DNA of 64,000 nt from Treponema denticola (GTDB lineage Bacteria; Spirochaetota; Spirochaetia; Treponematales; Treponemataceae), in assembly GCF_024400535.1 (NCBI RefSeq), contig NZ_CP038800.1, positions 620,001 to 684,000 on the forward strand. Reading direction: 5' to 3'. This document shows positions 36,271-44,811 of the stretch, piece by piece. The notes beneath the pieces are model-generated. The model did not search any database. It saw only the letters and a program-made list of their open reading frames with translations, and was not told the DNA's origin. Numbering within the stretch: the first letter of the stretch is position 1; each line of letters begins with the position of its first letter. Position numbers and translations under genes: made by a program.

Positions 36271-36302
36271 AAAAGGCCCCAAGCATTTTCTTGGGGCTTT
36301 TG
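36271..36302. terminator. Terminator between the dipeptidase and the 7TMR-DISM receptor
   Basis: GCCCCAAG / CTTGGGGC stem with AAAA and TTTT flanks and a CATTTT loop; usable from both converging genes. Confidence 0.85.
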
Positions 36303-36312
36303 TTATTTTGGC

Positions 36313-38607
36313 TTATTCCCTAATTAGAATATTTAACTTGGATATTGAAGAACCCGTTTGAGATTCCACTTCTCTGGTTTTTATGATAGCCTGATCTAAG
36401 ATCTTAATACTGTTCAGCATCTCTGAAATTTCAGAATTAACCTGCTCGGTTGCATTTAAAAGACTCTTAAAACTGTTTGAAATATCCGAGCGTGTCCGGC
36501 TGATATTATCCTTTTCTTTTTGTACATTGGTAAACTCTTCTAAAAGAGTATTCATAATAGAATTCATTTTTTCAGTTTGAGTGTTTACATCGGAAATAAA
36601 ACCTGAAATATTAGCTAGAATATTTTGAAAATCAAAAACCTTTTGATTTATATCATCAAAACTTTTTTGAAGTACGCCGGAGGCCTCTGCCGACTGCCGG
36701 ATGGTATTATTTATTTGGCTTAATATCTTGCCGGTTGAGTCCGCCTCCGATGCGGAACTTTCTGCAAGTTTTCTTATTTCATCGGCAACAACCGCAAAAC
36801 CCTTACCGGCATCTCCTGCATGGGCCGCTTCTATAGCTGCATTCATTGCTAAAAGATTGGTTTGTTCTGCCAAAGCAGTAATGAGCTGGTTAGCTTCAAG
36901 AAGAACCTCGGAGCTTTGATAAATATTCCCTATAATTGCAGTAACTTTTGCTAAATTATCCTTGCCTGTTTTGCTTGCATCTGAAAGCAAAGCAAAACCT
37001 TCATTTATCGTATTAAATTTATCGGATAAGTCATTGGTTACCTTATTTAGCTCTTTTATCTGTAAAACCGTGTTTTCTGCAGCCTTTGATTGATTTTCGA
37101 TTCCTTGAGAGATATTTTCCAAAAATAAATTAAGACTGTCGGTTGCGGTTTGGGTTCCTCTTAACTCTCCATCTTGTACGGTAATTTCCTGTCTTACGGA
37201 CTCGGCATATCCTGAAAGTTTTTTCATTGAATCTTCAGCCATGTCCATATTTTCCGCTAGGGTAATTTCATGCTGCTTTAGTTCGCTGCTTGTATTCTTT
37301 ATCTCATCAAATAACAATCCTTTTTGTTTATCCGAATCAAGAAGCATTGATTTGACTTCGTCGGCTTTTTTAGTTTCAAGATAACTTTTCCAAGCAAGAC
37401 AAAAAGCTTGAGCAAACAAAAATCCTGAAAATCCGAACGGTAAAAGGTTTCCTATATTAGAGAGCATCATACTGTAAAGAACATCATTTATCGATGAAAT
37501 GACTAAAAACATAACACCGACAAAAATCGGAATACTCCCTATTCTTTTCTTGATTAAAAGCCTTATTACAAAATAAAAAGCATAAAAAACTTCTGCAAGA
37601 ATAATTATTTGATGATATGTAATCAATTTTCCGTAAATATATGCAGGCGTCACTAAGACAAATAGAACATAGGCAAGAGCTTCTATCGATATGATTTTAT
37701 AGATAATTTCATTTGTATCTTCTTTATAAAGAGATCTAAAATATGTAAATATAAAAAATCCTACAGATGCAAATGTCAGATAATCCAACTTTGTAATCGA
37801 CTCCCAAGAAGCTGAAGGGAAGATATACTTAAATACATATCCGCTCACAAGATTTCTAAGTACAACAACTAAAGCAAAAAATACAAAAAATAAAAGGCTT
37901 TTATTTTTAGGACGAAAAATAAATAAAGCAAGATGATACAATATTATAGCTAAACCGAATCCGAATACAAAGATATCTACAAATCTTTTTGACAATATTA
38001 TTTTTTCAATACTATCCTGTAGTCCGATATTTATAGCATGATAAATACCGCCTCTGGAATGTGCAAAATTGGACACTTGCACGGCTATACTTAATTCCGT
38101 TTTATCTTGTGGAATCTTATACACTATATCTGCTTGACCAGTGTTTGAATTTTCCTTTGATGAACCGGGATTTCCTCCCCGCATAATTTCTTTTCCATCT
38201 ACAAAAAAAGCCCACGCAGAAACGGGGGAAGGAATCTTTAGCATAAGGGGAGGACTGTTTTCCGGTAATAAAATTTTAAAAACATAGGTTCCATATCCTA
38301 ATGAGGAAAGTTGAGTCCCATCTGAAAGTTTTGTTTGACTCCATTCCGATGAGCATGGGATAAAAACGGACGGCTTATTGATATCTTCTTGAGAGAAAAC
38401 AAACTGCCTATTATAAAACCCCATCTCTCCCTTTAAGGTAAATTCTTTAACATTATTAAAGTTGGTGTTTCTTAAATCCAAAACACCTTTTTTTACTTCT
38501 TCCGAAAAAACAGATAAAGCTGCAAATAAAATAATATATACAATTACAATTTTCTTAAATATTCTGCTCTTGAATTGCAAGAGGCGCATCAACGGATTTA
38601 ATATCAT
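36313..38607 (-). CDS. Chemoreceptor with 7TMR-DISM sensor and MCP signalling domain
   Basis: 764 residues from ATG 38607. Signal/anchor near residues 20-35, then a periplasmic beta-sandwich of the 7TMR-DISMED type (SSLGYGTYVFKILLP, MLKIPSPVSAWAFFVDGKEIMRGG). Seven hydrophobic spans follow (about 200-410). A short linker with coiled coil leads to an MCP signalling hairpin whose tip is [20 protein letters not shown]. No HAMP is evident. 7TMR-DISM proteins sense small ligands or carbohydrates; the MCP output should act on CheA. A TTG start 18 nt earlier is possible, but GAAGGAG six bases before ATG 38607 decides. The first 53 nt lie inside the 3' end of dnaX, so translation is coupled. Confidence 0.88.
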   Translation of the reverse strand: MILNPLMRLLQFKSRIFKKIVIVYIILFAALSVFSEEVKKGVLDLRNTNFNNVKEFTLKGEMGFYNRQFVFSQEDINKPSVFIPCSSEWSQTKLSDGTQLSSLGYGTYVFKILLPENSPPLMLKIPSPVSAWAFFVDGKEIMRGGNPGSSKENSNTGQADIVYKIPQDKTELSIAVQVSNFAHSRGGIYHAINIGLQDSIEKIILSKRFVDIFVFGFGLAIILYHLALFIFRPKNKSLLFFVFFALVVVLRNLVSGYVFKYIFPSASWESITKLDYLTFASVGFFIFTYFRSLYKEDTNEIIYKIISIEALAYVLFVLVTPAYIYGKLITYHQIIILAEVFYAFYFVIRLLIKKRIGSIPIFVGVMFLVISSINDVLYSMMLSNIGNLLPFGFSGFLFAQAFCLAWKSYLETKKADEVKSMLLDSDKQKGLLFDEIKNTSSELKQHEITLAENMDMAEDSMKKLSGYAESVRQEITVQDGELRGTQTATDSLNLFLENISQGIENQSKAAENTVLQIKELNKVTNDLSDKFNTINEGFALLSDASKTGKDNLAKVTAIIGNIYQSSEVLLEANQLITALAEQTNLLAMNAAIEAAHAGDAGKGFAVVADEIRKLAESSASEADSTGKILSQINNTIRQSAEASGVLQKSFDDINQKVFDFQNILANISGFISDVNTQTEKMNSIMNTLLEEFTNVQKEKDNISRTRSDISNSFKSLLNATEQVNSEISEMLNSIKILDQAIIKTREVESQTGSSISKLNILIRE

Positions 38608-40441
38608 TTTCTTCTCCTTCTTCAATTTCCGTTTCCAAACTTTTATGGTCGACTATTTTTCCCATAAATACATCCAATATCATTCTTATCTTCTCAGGCT
38701 CCTTAATTTCTTCTTCTTTAACCGTATCAACCTCAGGAGGTATATATTCTTTTATGATAAGTTTAAATTTTTTTCCCGTAATATCAAAAAGAGCTCCTGC
38801 TATACTATCTTTTTGGTTTTGAATTAAAGAAAAATCAAAAGTGCTGCGGGCAAATAATGTTAAACTGTCATCTTTTAAAACCCAATCCTTGCTTTGCCCT
38901 ACTGCTGAAGATAAGATACCGCTCTTTTCTAAAAGAGCTTCAATTAGAGGTTCTTTTAATTCCTCTACAGTATTAAAAGATTTCTCTAGATTGCGGGCAG
39001 TCTGAAGTACGGTTTCTTGTTTTTCATCTTTTTTTTCAAAAGACACATTACCTGAAGGTACATTATCTAAAACCGGCTGTTTCTCTTCATTTTTTTTTTC
39101 CGGAAACCCGTCTAATTTATTGTCCCGTCTTAAAACGGCCTTAAATTGTTCGGTCAAACTGCCCGCATTGTTAAAAGGGCGCGGGGACTCCTTAGGCTGT
39201 TCTGCATAAAAAGCTTTATTCTCCCGATTAAAACCGGAGGCTTCCATACTTTCCTTGCGGTCAGGAACAGGTTTGCCTGCTCCATCATTTGTACGGCGGT
39301 TAGCCATAAGGTTTTGAGCTGCGTCAAAGGCGGCTTTTAAATCTGCGGAAGATACATAGTCGCCGAGCCAAGAAAGACGCGAAACTGCAAGCTCCAATTC
39401 ATAACGCTGATCTATAGAAAACCTTAGATCCTTAAAAAGCTGAAGCATTATACTTAGGGCTCTTTCTATTTGTACTGTTGTCCATCCCTGTAAAATATCC
39501 TGAGGGAAGCGGTCAGCCCTTTGCCCGATGAGAGCTTCCTTTGTAATACCGTGCTTTACCAATAAAAGGCTTCTAAAATAATCTGCACAGTCTGAAACTA
39601 CCTGCTCGACCGAGATTCCGCCCTGTAAAATTCCGTCCAAGATAGACAGAGCTTCTTGCCCCTTCTTTGCAACGCAAGCCGAAACAAGCTTATTGATTGA
39701 ATCTACACCTGTAAGGCCGAGTTTTTCGTGTATCTTTTCAAAGGTTATATGCCCGTCCGAAAAAGCTGCAACCTGATCAAAAAGGGTATAAGCATCCCTT
39801 ACGCTTCCGGTTGCTTCACGGGCAATCCAATAAAGAGCCTCATCATCTGCTCTTATCCCCAGCTCAGCGGCTGCATCTGCCAGGGCTTGCTTTAGTATCT
39901 CTATCGATACGAGTTTAAAATTAAACTGTTGACAGCGGCTTTTAATTGTAGCCGGAACCTTATGAATTTCGGTGGTAGCAAAAATAAACACTACATAGGG
40001 AGGAGGCTCCTCTATGGTTTTTAAAAGAGCATTAAATGCACTTGTCGAAAGCATGTGAACTTCATCAATTATATAAATTTTATACCTGTTTGAATTCGGA
40101 GGAAATAAAATCTCATCTTTTATCTGCCTTACATCATTTACACTTGTATTTGAAGCACCGTCAATTTCGATTACATCCAAACACGAACCGGCAGTAATTT
40201 CTTCACAGGCAGTACAATGGCCGCAAGGCGTGGGCTTCGGCCCTTCGGCACAGTTAAGCACCTTTGCTAAAATTCTAGCCGAACTTGTTTTACCGCAGCC
40301 CCTCGGGCCGGAAAAAAGATAGGCATGGGCTATCTTACCTGCCTCAATCGATTTTTGCAATGTTGCGGCTACGAATTCCTGACCCAGCAAGTCCTCGAAA
40401 CGCTGAGGTCTTCTCCGTGTCGCTGTTACTTGATATTCCAT
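38555..40441 (-). CDS. dnaX: DNA polymerase III subunits gamma/tau
   Basis: 628-residue DnaX, the clamp-loader ATPase. Walker A SGPRGCGKTSSARILAK, zinc-site cysteines in LNCAEGPKPTPCGHCTAC, DEVH box YIIDEVHMLS, sensor-1 ATTEIHKVP and SRCQQFNFK. The C-terminal third (from about 370) is polar and variable, as in tau. An A10 run on the coding strand (39099 to 39090, codons 448-451) stands in the linker. A one-base slip yields TGA at once and a 451-residue gamma-like form (see findings). No ribosome site precedes ATG 40441; a -10-like TGA-TATACT ends six bases before it. Confidence 0.95.
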   Translation of the reverse strand: MEYQVTATRRRPQRFEDLLGQEFVAATLQKSIEAGKIAHAYLFSGPRGCGKTSSARILAKVLNCAEGPKPTPCGHCTACEEITAGSCLDVIEIDGASNTSVNDVRQIKDEILFPPNSNRYKIYIIDEVHMLSTSAFNALLKTIEEPPPYVVFIFATTEIHKVPATIKSRCQQFNFKLVSIEILKQALADAAAELGIRADDEALYWIAREATGSVRDAYTLFDQVAAFSDGHITFEKIHEKLGLTGVDSINKLVSACVAKKGQEALSILDGILQGGISVEQVVSDCADYFRSLLLVKHGITKEALIGQRADRFPQDILQGWTTVQIERALSIMLQLFKDLRFSIDQRYELELAVSRLSWLGDYVSSADLKAAFDAAQNLMANRRTNDGAGKPVPDRKESMEASGFNRENKAFYAEQPKESPRPFNNAGSLTEQFKAVLRRDNKLDGFPEKKNEEKQPVLDNVPSGNVSFEKKDEKQETVLQTARNLEKSFNTVEELKEPLIEALLEKSGILSSAVGQSKDWVLKDDSLTLFARSTFDFSLIQNQKDSIAGALFDITGKKFKLIIKEYIPPEVDTVKEEEIKEPEKIRMILDVFMGKIVDHKSLETEIEEGEENDIKSVDAPLAIQEQNI

Positions 40442-40591
40442 TTTGTAAGTATATCACAAATTTACTCAAAATTAAACTGCCAAAACCCATGTTTTTATCA
40501 TATCTTTTAGGGCACTTGAAAAAAAATTTTTTTTTTAATATTTTGCTAATAATTTAAGAAAAAACATACAATAATAGTAGAGGTGATACTT

Positions 40592-41611
40592 ATGAAAAAA
40601 TTAAAAAATATCTTAGGTCTATTCATTTTTATATGTTGTTGTATTCTTCCGTTTTCTTGTGCAGGATGTACAAATACTTTTCTTTTACAAAATATCAAAA
40701 AAGATAAAATTTCGATTGTAAGCTATAATGCCCAAACTTTTTTTGATGCAATCGAAGACGGCCATGAATTCAAGGAATTTAAAGGAACAAAAACAAAATG
40801 GTCAAAAGAGCGTTATGCCGAACGGCTATTACGGTTAAAAGAAACCCTACATCTAGCCAGCCTTTACCTAGGCTTAAGTGAAAAAGATATACCGGATATA
40901 CTTGTTTTGCAAGAAATCGAAAGTCAAACGGTATTGGATGACTTTTGTAAAATTCTGCCCATCAACAATGCATATAAATATGCTGTCTTTATTCCGCCAA
41001 AAAACGGAGGAGCATTCAGTACTGCATTACTTTCAAAGTTTCCCATTATCGAAACAAGGGTTTTCAATGTATACTCTGGAAAAAATTATTTACGGCCTCT
41101 TGTTGAAACCAGAATTCAGATAGGCAATTCTACAGGGGATAGAGAATTGGTACTGTTAAATGTTCATTGGAAATCTAAGGCGGGTACTTCCGATAGCGAA
41201 GCCCTTAGACATATGCAGGAAGAACAAGCATATAAAAGGCTGTTGGAACTAAAAAATACAGAACCTCAAACACCCTTTATCATATGCGGCGATTTTAATC
41301 AAACTCTGAAGGAATTCTCTCTTTTATCCGAATTTGACAACTGTTGGAATATTGAAGCCTATAAGGCCGCAGCTCAAGAAGGGAATCAACTCGCAGGAAG
41401 CTATTTTTACAAGGAAAGCTGGGAAGAAATCGATCATTTTTTCTATTCGGATAATTTAAGCGATGGAAAAGATTTTGATATAAGCTTCTTTTGTGTAGTA
41501 AACTCAAGACCTCTGACCGATGAATCGGGTAATCCCGACAAATATTCAGTTCATTCAGGAAAGGGGTATTCGGATCATTTACCTATAGGCATTATTTTAA
41601 AAAGGCAATAA
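40592..41611 (+). CDS. Endonuclease/exonuclease/phosphatase-family lipoprotein
   Basis: 339 residues from ATG 40592 (AGAGGTGA just upstream; the GTG nine bases earlier is not preferred). N-terminal lipoprotein-type signal ILGLFIFICCCILPFSCAGC. The EEP fold is well marked: SIVSYNAQTFFD, the metal Glu in ILVLQEIES, STALLSKFPI, LLNVHWKSK, the catalytic ICGDFNQT, and the closing SDHLPIGI. Members act on nucleic acids, sphingolipids or inositol phosphates; the exported location argues against a DNA-repair role and for scavenging or lipid hydrolysis. Substrate unknown. Divergent from dnaX. Confidence 0.85.
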   Translation: MKKLKNILGLFIFICCCILPFSCAGCTNTFLLQNIKKDKISIVSYNAQTFFDAIEDGHEFKEFKGTKTKWSKERYAERLLRLKETLHLASLYLGLSEKDIPDILVLQEIESQTVLDDFCKILPINNAYKYAVFIPPKNGGAFSTALLSKFPIIETRVFNVYSGKNYLRPLVETRIQIGNSTGDRELVLLNVHWKSKAGTSDSEALRHMQEEQAYKRLLELKNTEPQTPFIICGDFNQTLKEFSLLSEFDNCWNIEAYKAAAQEGNQLAGSYFYKESWEEIDHFFYSDNLSDGKDFDISFFCVVNSRPLTDESGNPDKYSVHSGKGYSDHLPIGIILKRQ

Positions 41612-41647
41612 TATTTTTTTAAGCGGGACTATTTGTACCGATTAAAA

Positions 41648-41672
41648 AACCGTCCATATAAATGGACGGTTA
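41648..41672 (-). terminator. Terminator of tRNA-Leu(CAA), possibly shared
   Basis: AACCGTCCAT / ATGGACGGTT with an ATAA loop; the plus-strand A6 run before it becomes the T tract on the minus strand. Confidence 0.75.
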
Positions 41673-41678
41673 AACAAA

Positions 41679-41761
41679 TACCGGCGAAGGGACTTGAACC
41701 CTTACGGAGTCGCCCCCAATAGATTTTGAGTCTATCGTGTATACCATTTCACCACGCCGGC
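41679..41761 (-). tRNA. tRNA-Leu (anticodon CAA)
   Basis: 83-nt class II tRNA: acceptor GCCGGCG/CGCCGGT with a G1-T72 wobble, anticodon stem ATAGA/TCTAT with loop CTCAAAA (CAA), long variable arm TGGGGGCGACTCCGT, T arm AAGGG/CCCTT, discriminator A. CCA not encoded. Confidence 0.93.
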
Positions 41762-41774
41762 TCATTAAGGTCTT

Positions 41775-41803
41775 ATTCTATCATAAAAACAAAATCGTGT
41801 AAA
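41775..41803 (-). promoter_or_regulatory. Promoter of tRNA-Leu(CAA)
   Basis: Minus strand TTTACA (41798-41803), 17-nt spacer, TAGAAT (41775-41780), five of six matches each, placed correctly for the tRNA 5' end at 41761. Confidence 0.7.
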
Positions 41804-41884
41804 GCCCTCGTATTGAGAGTTTAAAAAAAATCCGGCCTATAGATTTTTTTAAGCAAAAGAGGTAAAATAACTTTCTTAAAAGTT

Positions 41885-41947
41885 TTTATTGGAGTTTCGA
41901 TAAACAGCTCGGCAGAAATTCTGCCTCACTGTTTATCTTTATTGGAG
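41885..41947 (+). repeat. Leader hairpin cassette, copy 1 (before proS)
   Basis: Direct repeats TTTATTGGAG (41885-41894 and 41938-41947) flank a two-part hairpin: outer stem GATAAACAG (41899-41907) / CTGTTTATC (41929-41937) and inner stem GGCAG/CTGCC. The second repeat supplies the proS ribosome site. Copies 2 and 3 are at 45699 and 58891. Confidence 0.8.
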
Positions 41948-41955
41948 AAATAATT

Positions 41956-43746
41956 ATGAAGATGACGCAGATGTATATGCCTACCTTACGAGAAATCCCG
42001 AATGAGGCTGTTGTTGAAAGTCATAAACTGCTTTTGAGGGCAGGAATGATAAGAAATTTGGCTAACGGGCTTTTTGCCTATTTGCCCCTCGGCTTAAAAG
42101 CCTTTAGAAAGGTAGAAAAAATTATTAGGGAAGAAATGGACGCAATAGGCTGTCTCGAATTTAAGCCCCCCGTAATCGTTCCGGGTGAAATTTGGCAGGA
42201 ATCGGGAAGATGGGACTCGATGGGCCCTGAACTTTTGCGTATTAAAAACCGCTTAAACCAAGAATTGGTTGTAAGCCCCACTGCTGAAGAAGCCTTTACA
42301 GCCCTTTTAAAAAACGAATTATCCTCCTATAAAAACTACCCGCTCTTAACCTATCAGATTAACACAAAATACCGGGATGAAATCCGGCCGCGATATGGGC
42401 TTATGAGAACCCGCGAATTTACGATGAAGGACGCTTACTCTTTCCATACAAACGATAAAAGTTTAGACGAAGCCTATCTAAGTTTTGAAAAGGCCTATAT
42501 AAAGATTTTTAAGCGCTGCGGCCTTACGGTAATAGGAGTAAAAGCCGACTCAGGTGCTATGGGAGGAAGCGGTTCTCAGGAGTTTATGGTAGAATCTTCG
42601 GTTGGAGACGACACCCTCCTTCTCTGCCCATCTTGCGGTTATGCAGCGAACGAAGAAAAGGCAGCCTGCGCACCCGATAAGGAACAAGGAAACGGCAATA
42701 TGCCCCAAGGTTCAGCCTTATCTATAGAAGAAATTGACACTCCCAATGTAAAAACAATAGAAGACCTTACAGCTTTTTTAAAGACTGAAAGTTCTTCTTT
42801 TATAAAGACATTGATTTACCGGGTAGAAAATTCCGAGATACTCAGCAATGCTGAAAATGGCAAAAAAAGTGCAAAAAACGGCGACGAGGGAAGTCTTTTA
42901 ATTGCAGTCTGCATAAGGGGAGATTTGGAAGTAAATGAAGCCAAGTTAAAATCCTCCCTTAAAGCCTCGGAAGCAATCCTTGCAAGCGATGCCGAAGTCG
43001 AAGAAGCTACAGGAACGGTAGTCGGCTTTGCAGGACCTGTAGGCTTAAAAAATATTCCGGTCATTGCCGATGAAAGCGTTATGATCATGCACGATGCGGT
43101 AACCGGAGCCTTAAAAAAGGACAAACACCTCCTCCATGTGGAACCGTCAAGGGATTTTACGCCCGCCCATGTTTTTGACCTCCGCACGGTAAGGGCCGGA
43201 GATAAGTGTGCGGTTTGCGGTACCGCCCTTTACACCAAAAAGGGAAACGAACTCGGGCACATCTTTAAGCTGGGATATAAATATACGAAGGCTATGAATA
43301 TGACATATCTCGACGAAAACGGAAAACAGCAGCACCCTTCCATGGGCTGTTACGGCATAGGTCTTGACCGGCTTACAGCTTCAATTGTCGAAGAACACCA
43401 TGATGAAGACGGAATAATCTGGCCCATGAGTATCGCCCCCTTCCAAGCTGCGATAGTTCCCATAAAATACGAGGGAGAAATGCAAAAGGAAGCCGACCGC
43501 CTCTACGAAGAATGCAAAAAAAGAGGAATTGAAGCCCTCTTAGATGACCGAAAAGAAAGGACAGGCGTTAAGTTTAAGGATATGGACCTTATAGGCATTC
43601 CGATAAGGCTTGTAGTCGGCAAAAAAAATCTTCCCAATATCGAATTTAAGCTTAGAAAGGCGGTAGAAAGCAGCTTGGTCGATAAAGACAAGGTTGTAGA
43701 CTTAGTTGAAAAAACCGTAAAAGAAGAACTTGCAAAATTAAACTAG
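41956..43746 (+). CDS. proS: Prolyl-tRNA synthetase, bacterial type with editing domain
   Basis: 596-residue ProRS that charges tRNA-Pro. Class II motifs: GLFAYLPLGLKAFRKVE (motif 1 side), YRDEIRPRYGLMRTREFTMKDAYSFH (motif 2) and GCYGIGLDRLTASIVEE (motif 3). Between motifs 2 and 3 lies the YbaK-like editing insertion (about residues 225-385), which removes mischarged alanine, so this is the long bacterial form. The C-terminal anticodon-binding domain contains DDRKERTGVKFKDMDLIGIP. Two CxxC-like pairs (LCPSCGY and KCAVCG) could bind a metal. The start follows GGAG of the hairpin cassette. A tRNA-Pro gene lies at 34.5 kb. Confidence 0.96.
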   Translation: MKMTQMYMPTLREIPNEAVVESHKLLLRAGMIRNLANGLFAYLPLGLKAFRKVEKIIREEMDAIGCLEFKPPVIVPGEIWQESGRWDSMGPELLRIKNRLNQELVVSPTAEEAFTALLKNELSSYKNYPLLTYQINTKYRDEIRPRYGLMRTREFTMKDAYSFHTNDKSLDEAYLSFEKAYIKIFKRCGLTVIGVKADSGAMGGSGSQEFMVESSVGDDTLLLCPSCGYAANEEKAACAPDKEQGNGNMPQGSALSIEEIDTPNVKTIEDLTAFLKTESSSFIKTLIYRVENSEILSNAENGKKSAKNGDEGSLLIAVCIRGDLEVNEAKLKSSLKASEAILASDAEVEEATGTVVGFAGPVGLKNIPVIADESVMIMHDAVTGALKKDKHLLHVEPSRDFTPAHVFDLRTVRAGDKCAVCGTALYTKKGNELGHIFKLGYKYTKAMNMTYLDENGKQQHPSMGCYGIGLDRLTASIVEEHHDEDGIIWPMSIAPFQAAIVPIKYEGEMQKEADRLYEECKKRGIEALLDDRKERTGVKFKDMDLIGIPIRLVVGKKNLPNIEFKLRKAVESSLVDKDKVVDLVEKTVKEELAKLN

Positions 43747-43757
43747 AGGATTTTTAA

Positions 43758-44792
43758 ATGAAAAAAATTTTAAGTTTTGGTTTTCTACTTTTTTTTCTCG
43801 TCACGGCAGAAGGTTTTAAGCTCACCGCCGAAGAAAAATCCGCATGGGATGGAACAGAATCGGGAAATTATGTTATCTATCAAGACCTTTCATGGAAGGA
43901 ACCGACATGGGTAGGCTTTTTATATTACAACGATAATACGATAGGGTCTTTTCTATACACCTCAAACGGAAAAACTGTTGCAAAGGTTTTGTTTAGCGGG
44001 GAAATTTTAGACGGAGAATTTGTAATTACCGGACAAAACAATATTTCAGGAAGAAATACTGATCCAAACTATACCTATGCCGTAAACTATCTTATGGAAA
44101 TCCTTCCGAAATTTTTTTCATGGAAAAACACTAATTTAAATGAAAGCTTAGTGGTGAAAACAGGTTTTAAGACTATAAGTGAAGAACAATTTGGGGGAAA
44201 AAGTGAGGTATTATTTATATCCTATATTCCTTTATTTCATATTCACAGCATTTTAAGTTCCAATAATAAACAGACCTTTGAATTGGTAGAGATGGGAAAG
44301 CTAAAAGACGATAAAACTTTTTTTGAGTTTAAACCTATTGAAGAATTTAAAACCGGAGAGTCGAAATTTGTTTTAAATCTCAAGGCAAAAAAAGAAACAA
44401 GAACCGTTGACGGGGTTAAACTTTTTTTAGACAGCCAATGGAAACAGATCGCCGACAATTCTTTTTTAATGGGAAACGAAGCTTTTTTAAACATAAATAC
44501 GGTAGATTTAAAACCTGTTTCTGGTATAAGCGGAGAGGAAACCGATTTTTTGATAAGATATTTTTCTTCGTCGGGAGAGGCTTCTAAGGTGCTCGCAAAA
44601 AATACAAATATAACAGGTTCCAAACAAAAATTTAAAATCATAAACAGCGTCTATGATCTTGAAACAAAAAGCATCAAACACGATATTAAATTGATAATAA
44701 AAAAAGAAAATTCAAAATATACTGTAGTAAGTTTAACCGTCGATAAATCTTCATATCAAAAATATAAAGATTATTTTGACGGTTTATTTTAA
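43758..44792 (+). CDS. Secreted protein of unknown function (344 aa)
   Basis: I do not recognise a family. The N-terminus is a clear signal peptide (KKILSFGFLLFFLVTAEGF, probable cleavage near Ala-Glu-Gly). The mature part is beta-rich and polar, without cysteines, membrane spans or catalytic motifs. Phrases such as WVGFLYYNDNTIGSFLYTSNG and LFSGEILDGEFVITGQNNISG suggest an outer-membrane-associated or periplasmic beta protein. It starts 11 nt after proS with AGAGGA as ribosome site and is followed 19 nt later by an acyltransferase gene, so these genes probably form one operon. Probably periplasmic; role unknown. Confidence 0.6.
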   Translation: MKKILSFGFLLFFLVTAEGFKLTAEEKSAWDGTESGNYVIYQDLSWKEPTWVGFLYYNDNTIGSFLYTSNGKTVAKVLFSGEILDGEFVITGQNNISGRNTDPNYTYAVNYLMEILPKFFSWKNTNLNESLVVKTGFKTISEEQFGGKSEVLFISYIPLFHIHSILSSNNKQTFELVEMGKLKDDKTFFEFKPIEEFKTGESKFVLNLKAKKETRTVDGVKLFLDSQWKQIADNSFLMGNEAFLNINTVDLKPVSGISGEETDFLIRYFSSSGEASKVLAKNTNITGSKQKFKIINSVYDLETKSIKHDIKLIIKKENSKYTVVSLTVDKSSYQKYKDYFDGLF

Positions 44793-44811
44793 AGATTTAT
44801 GGAGGTGCAAA

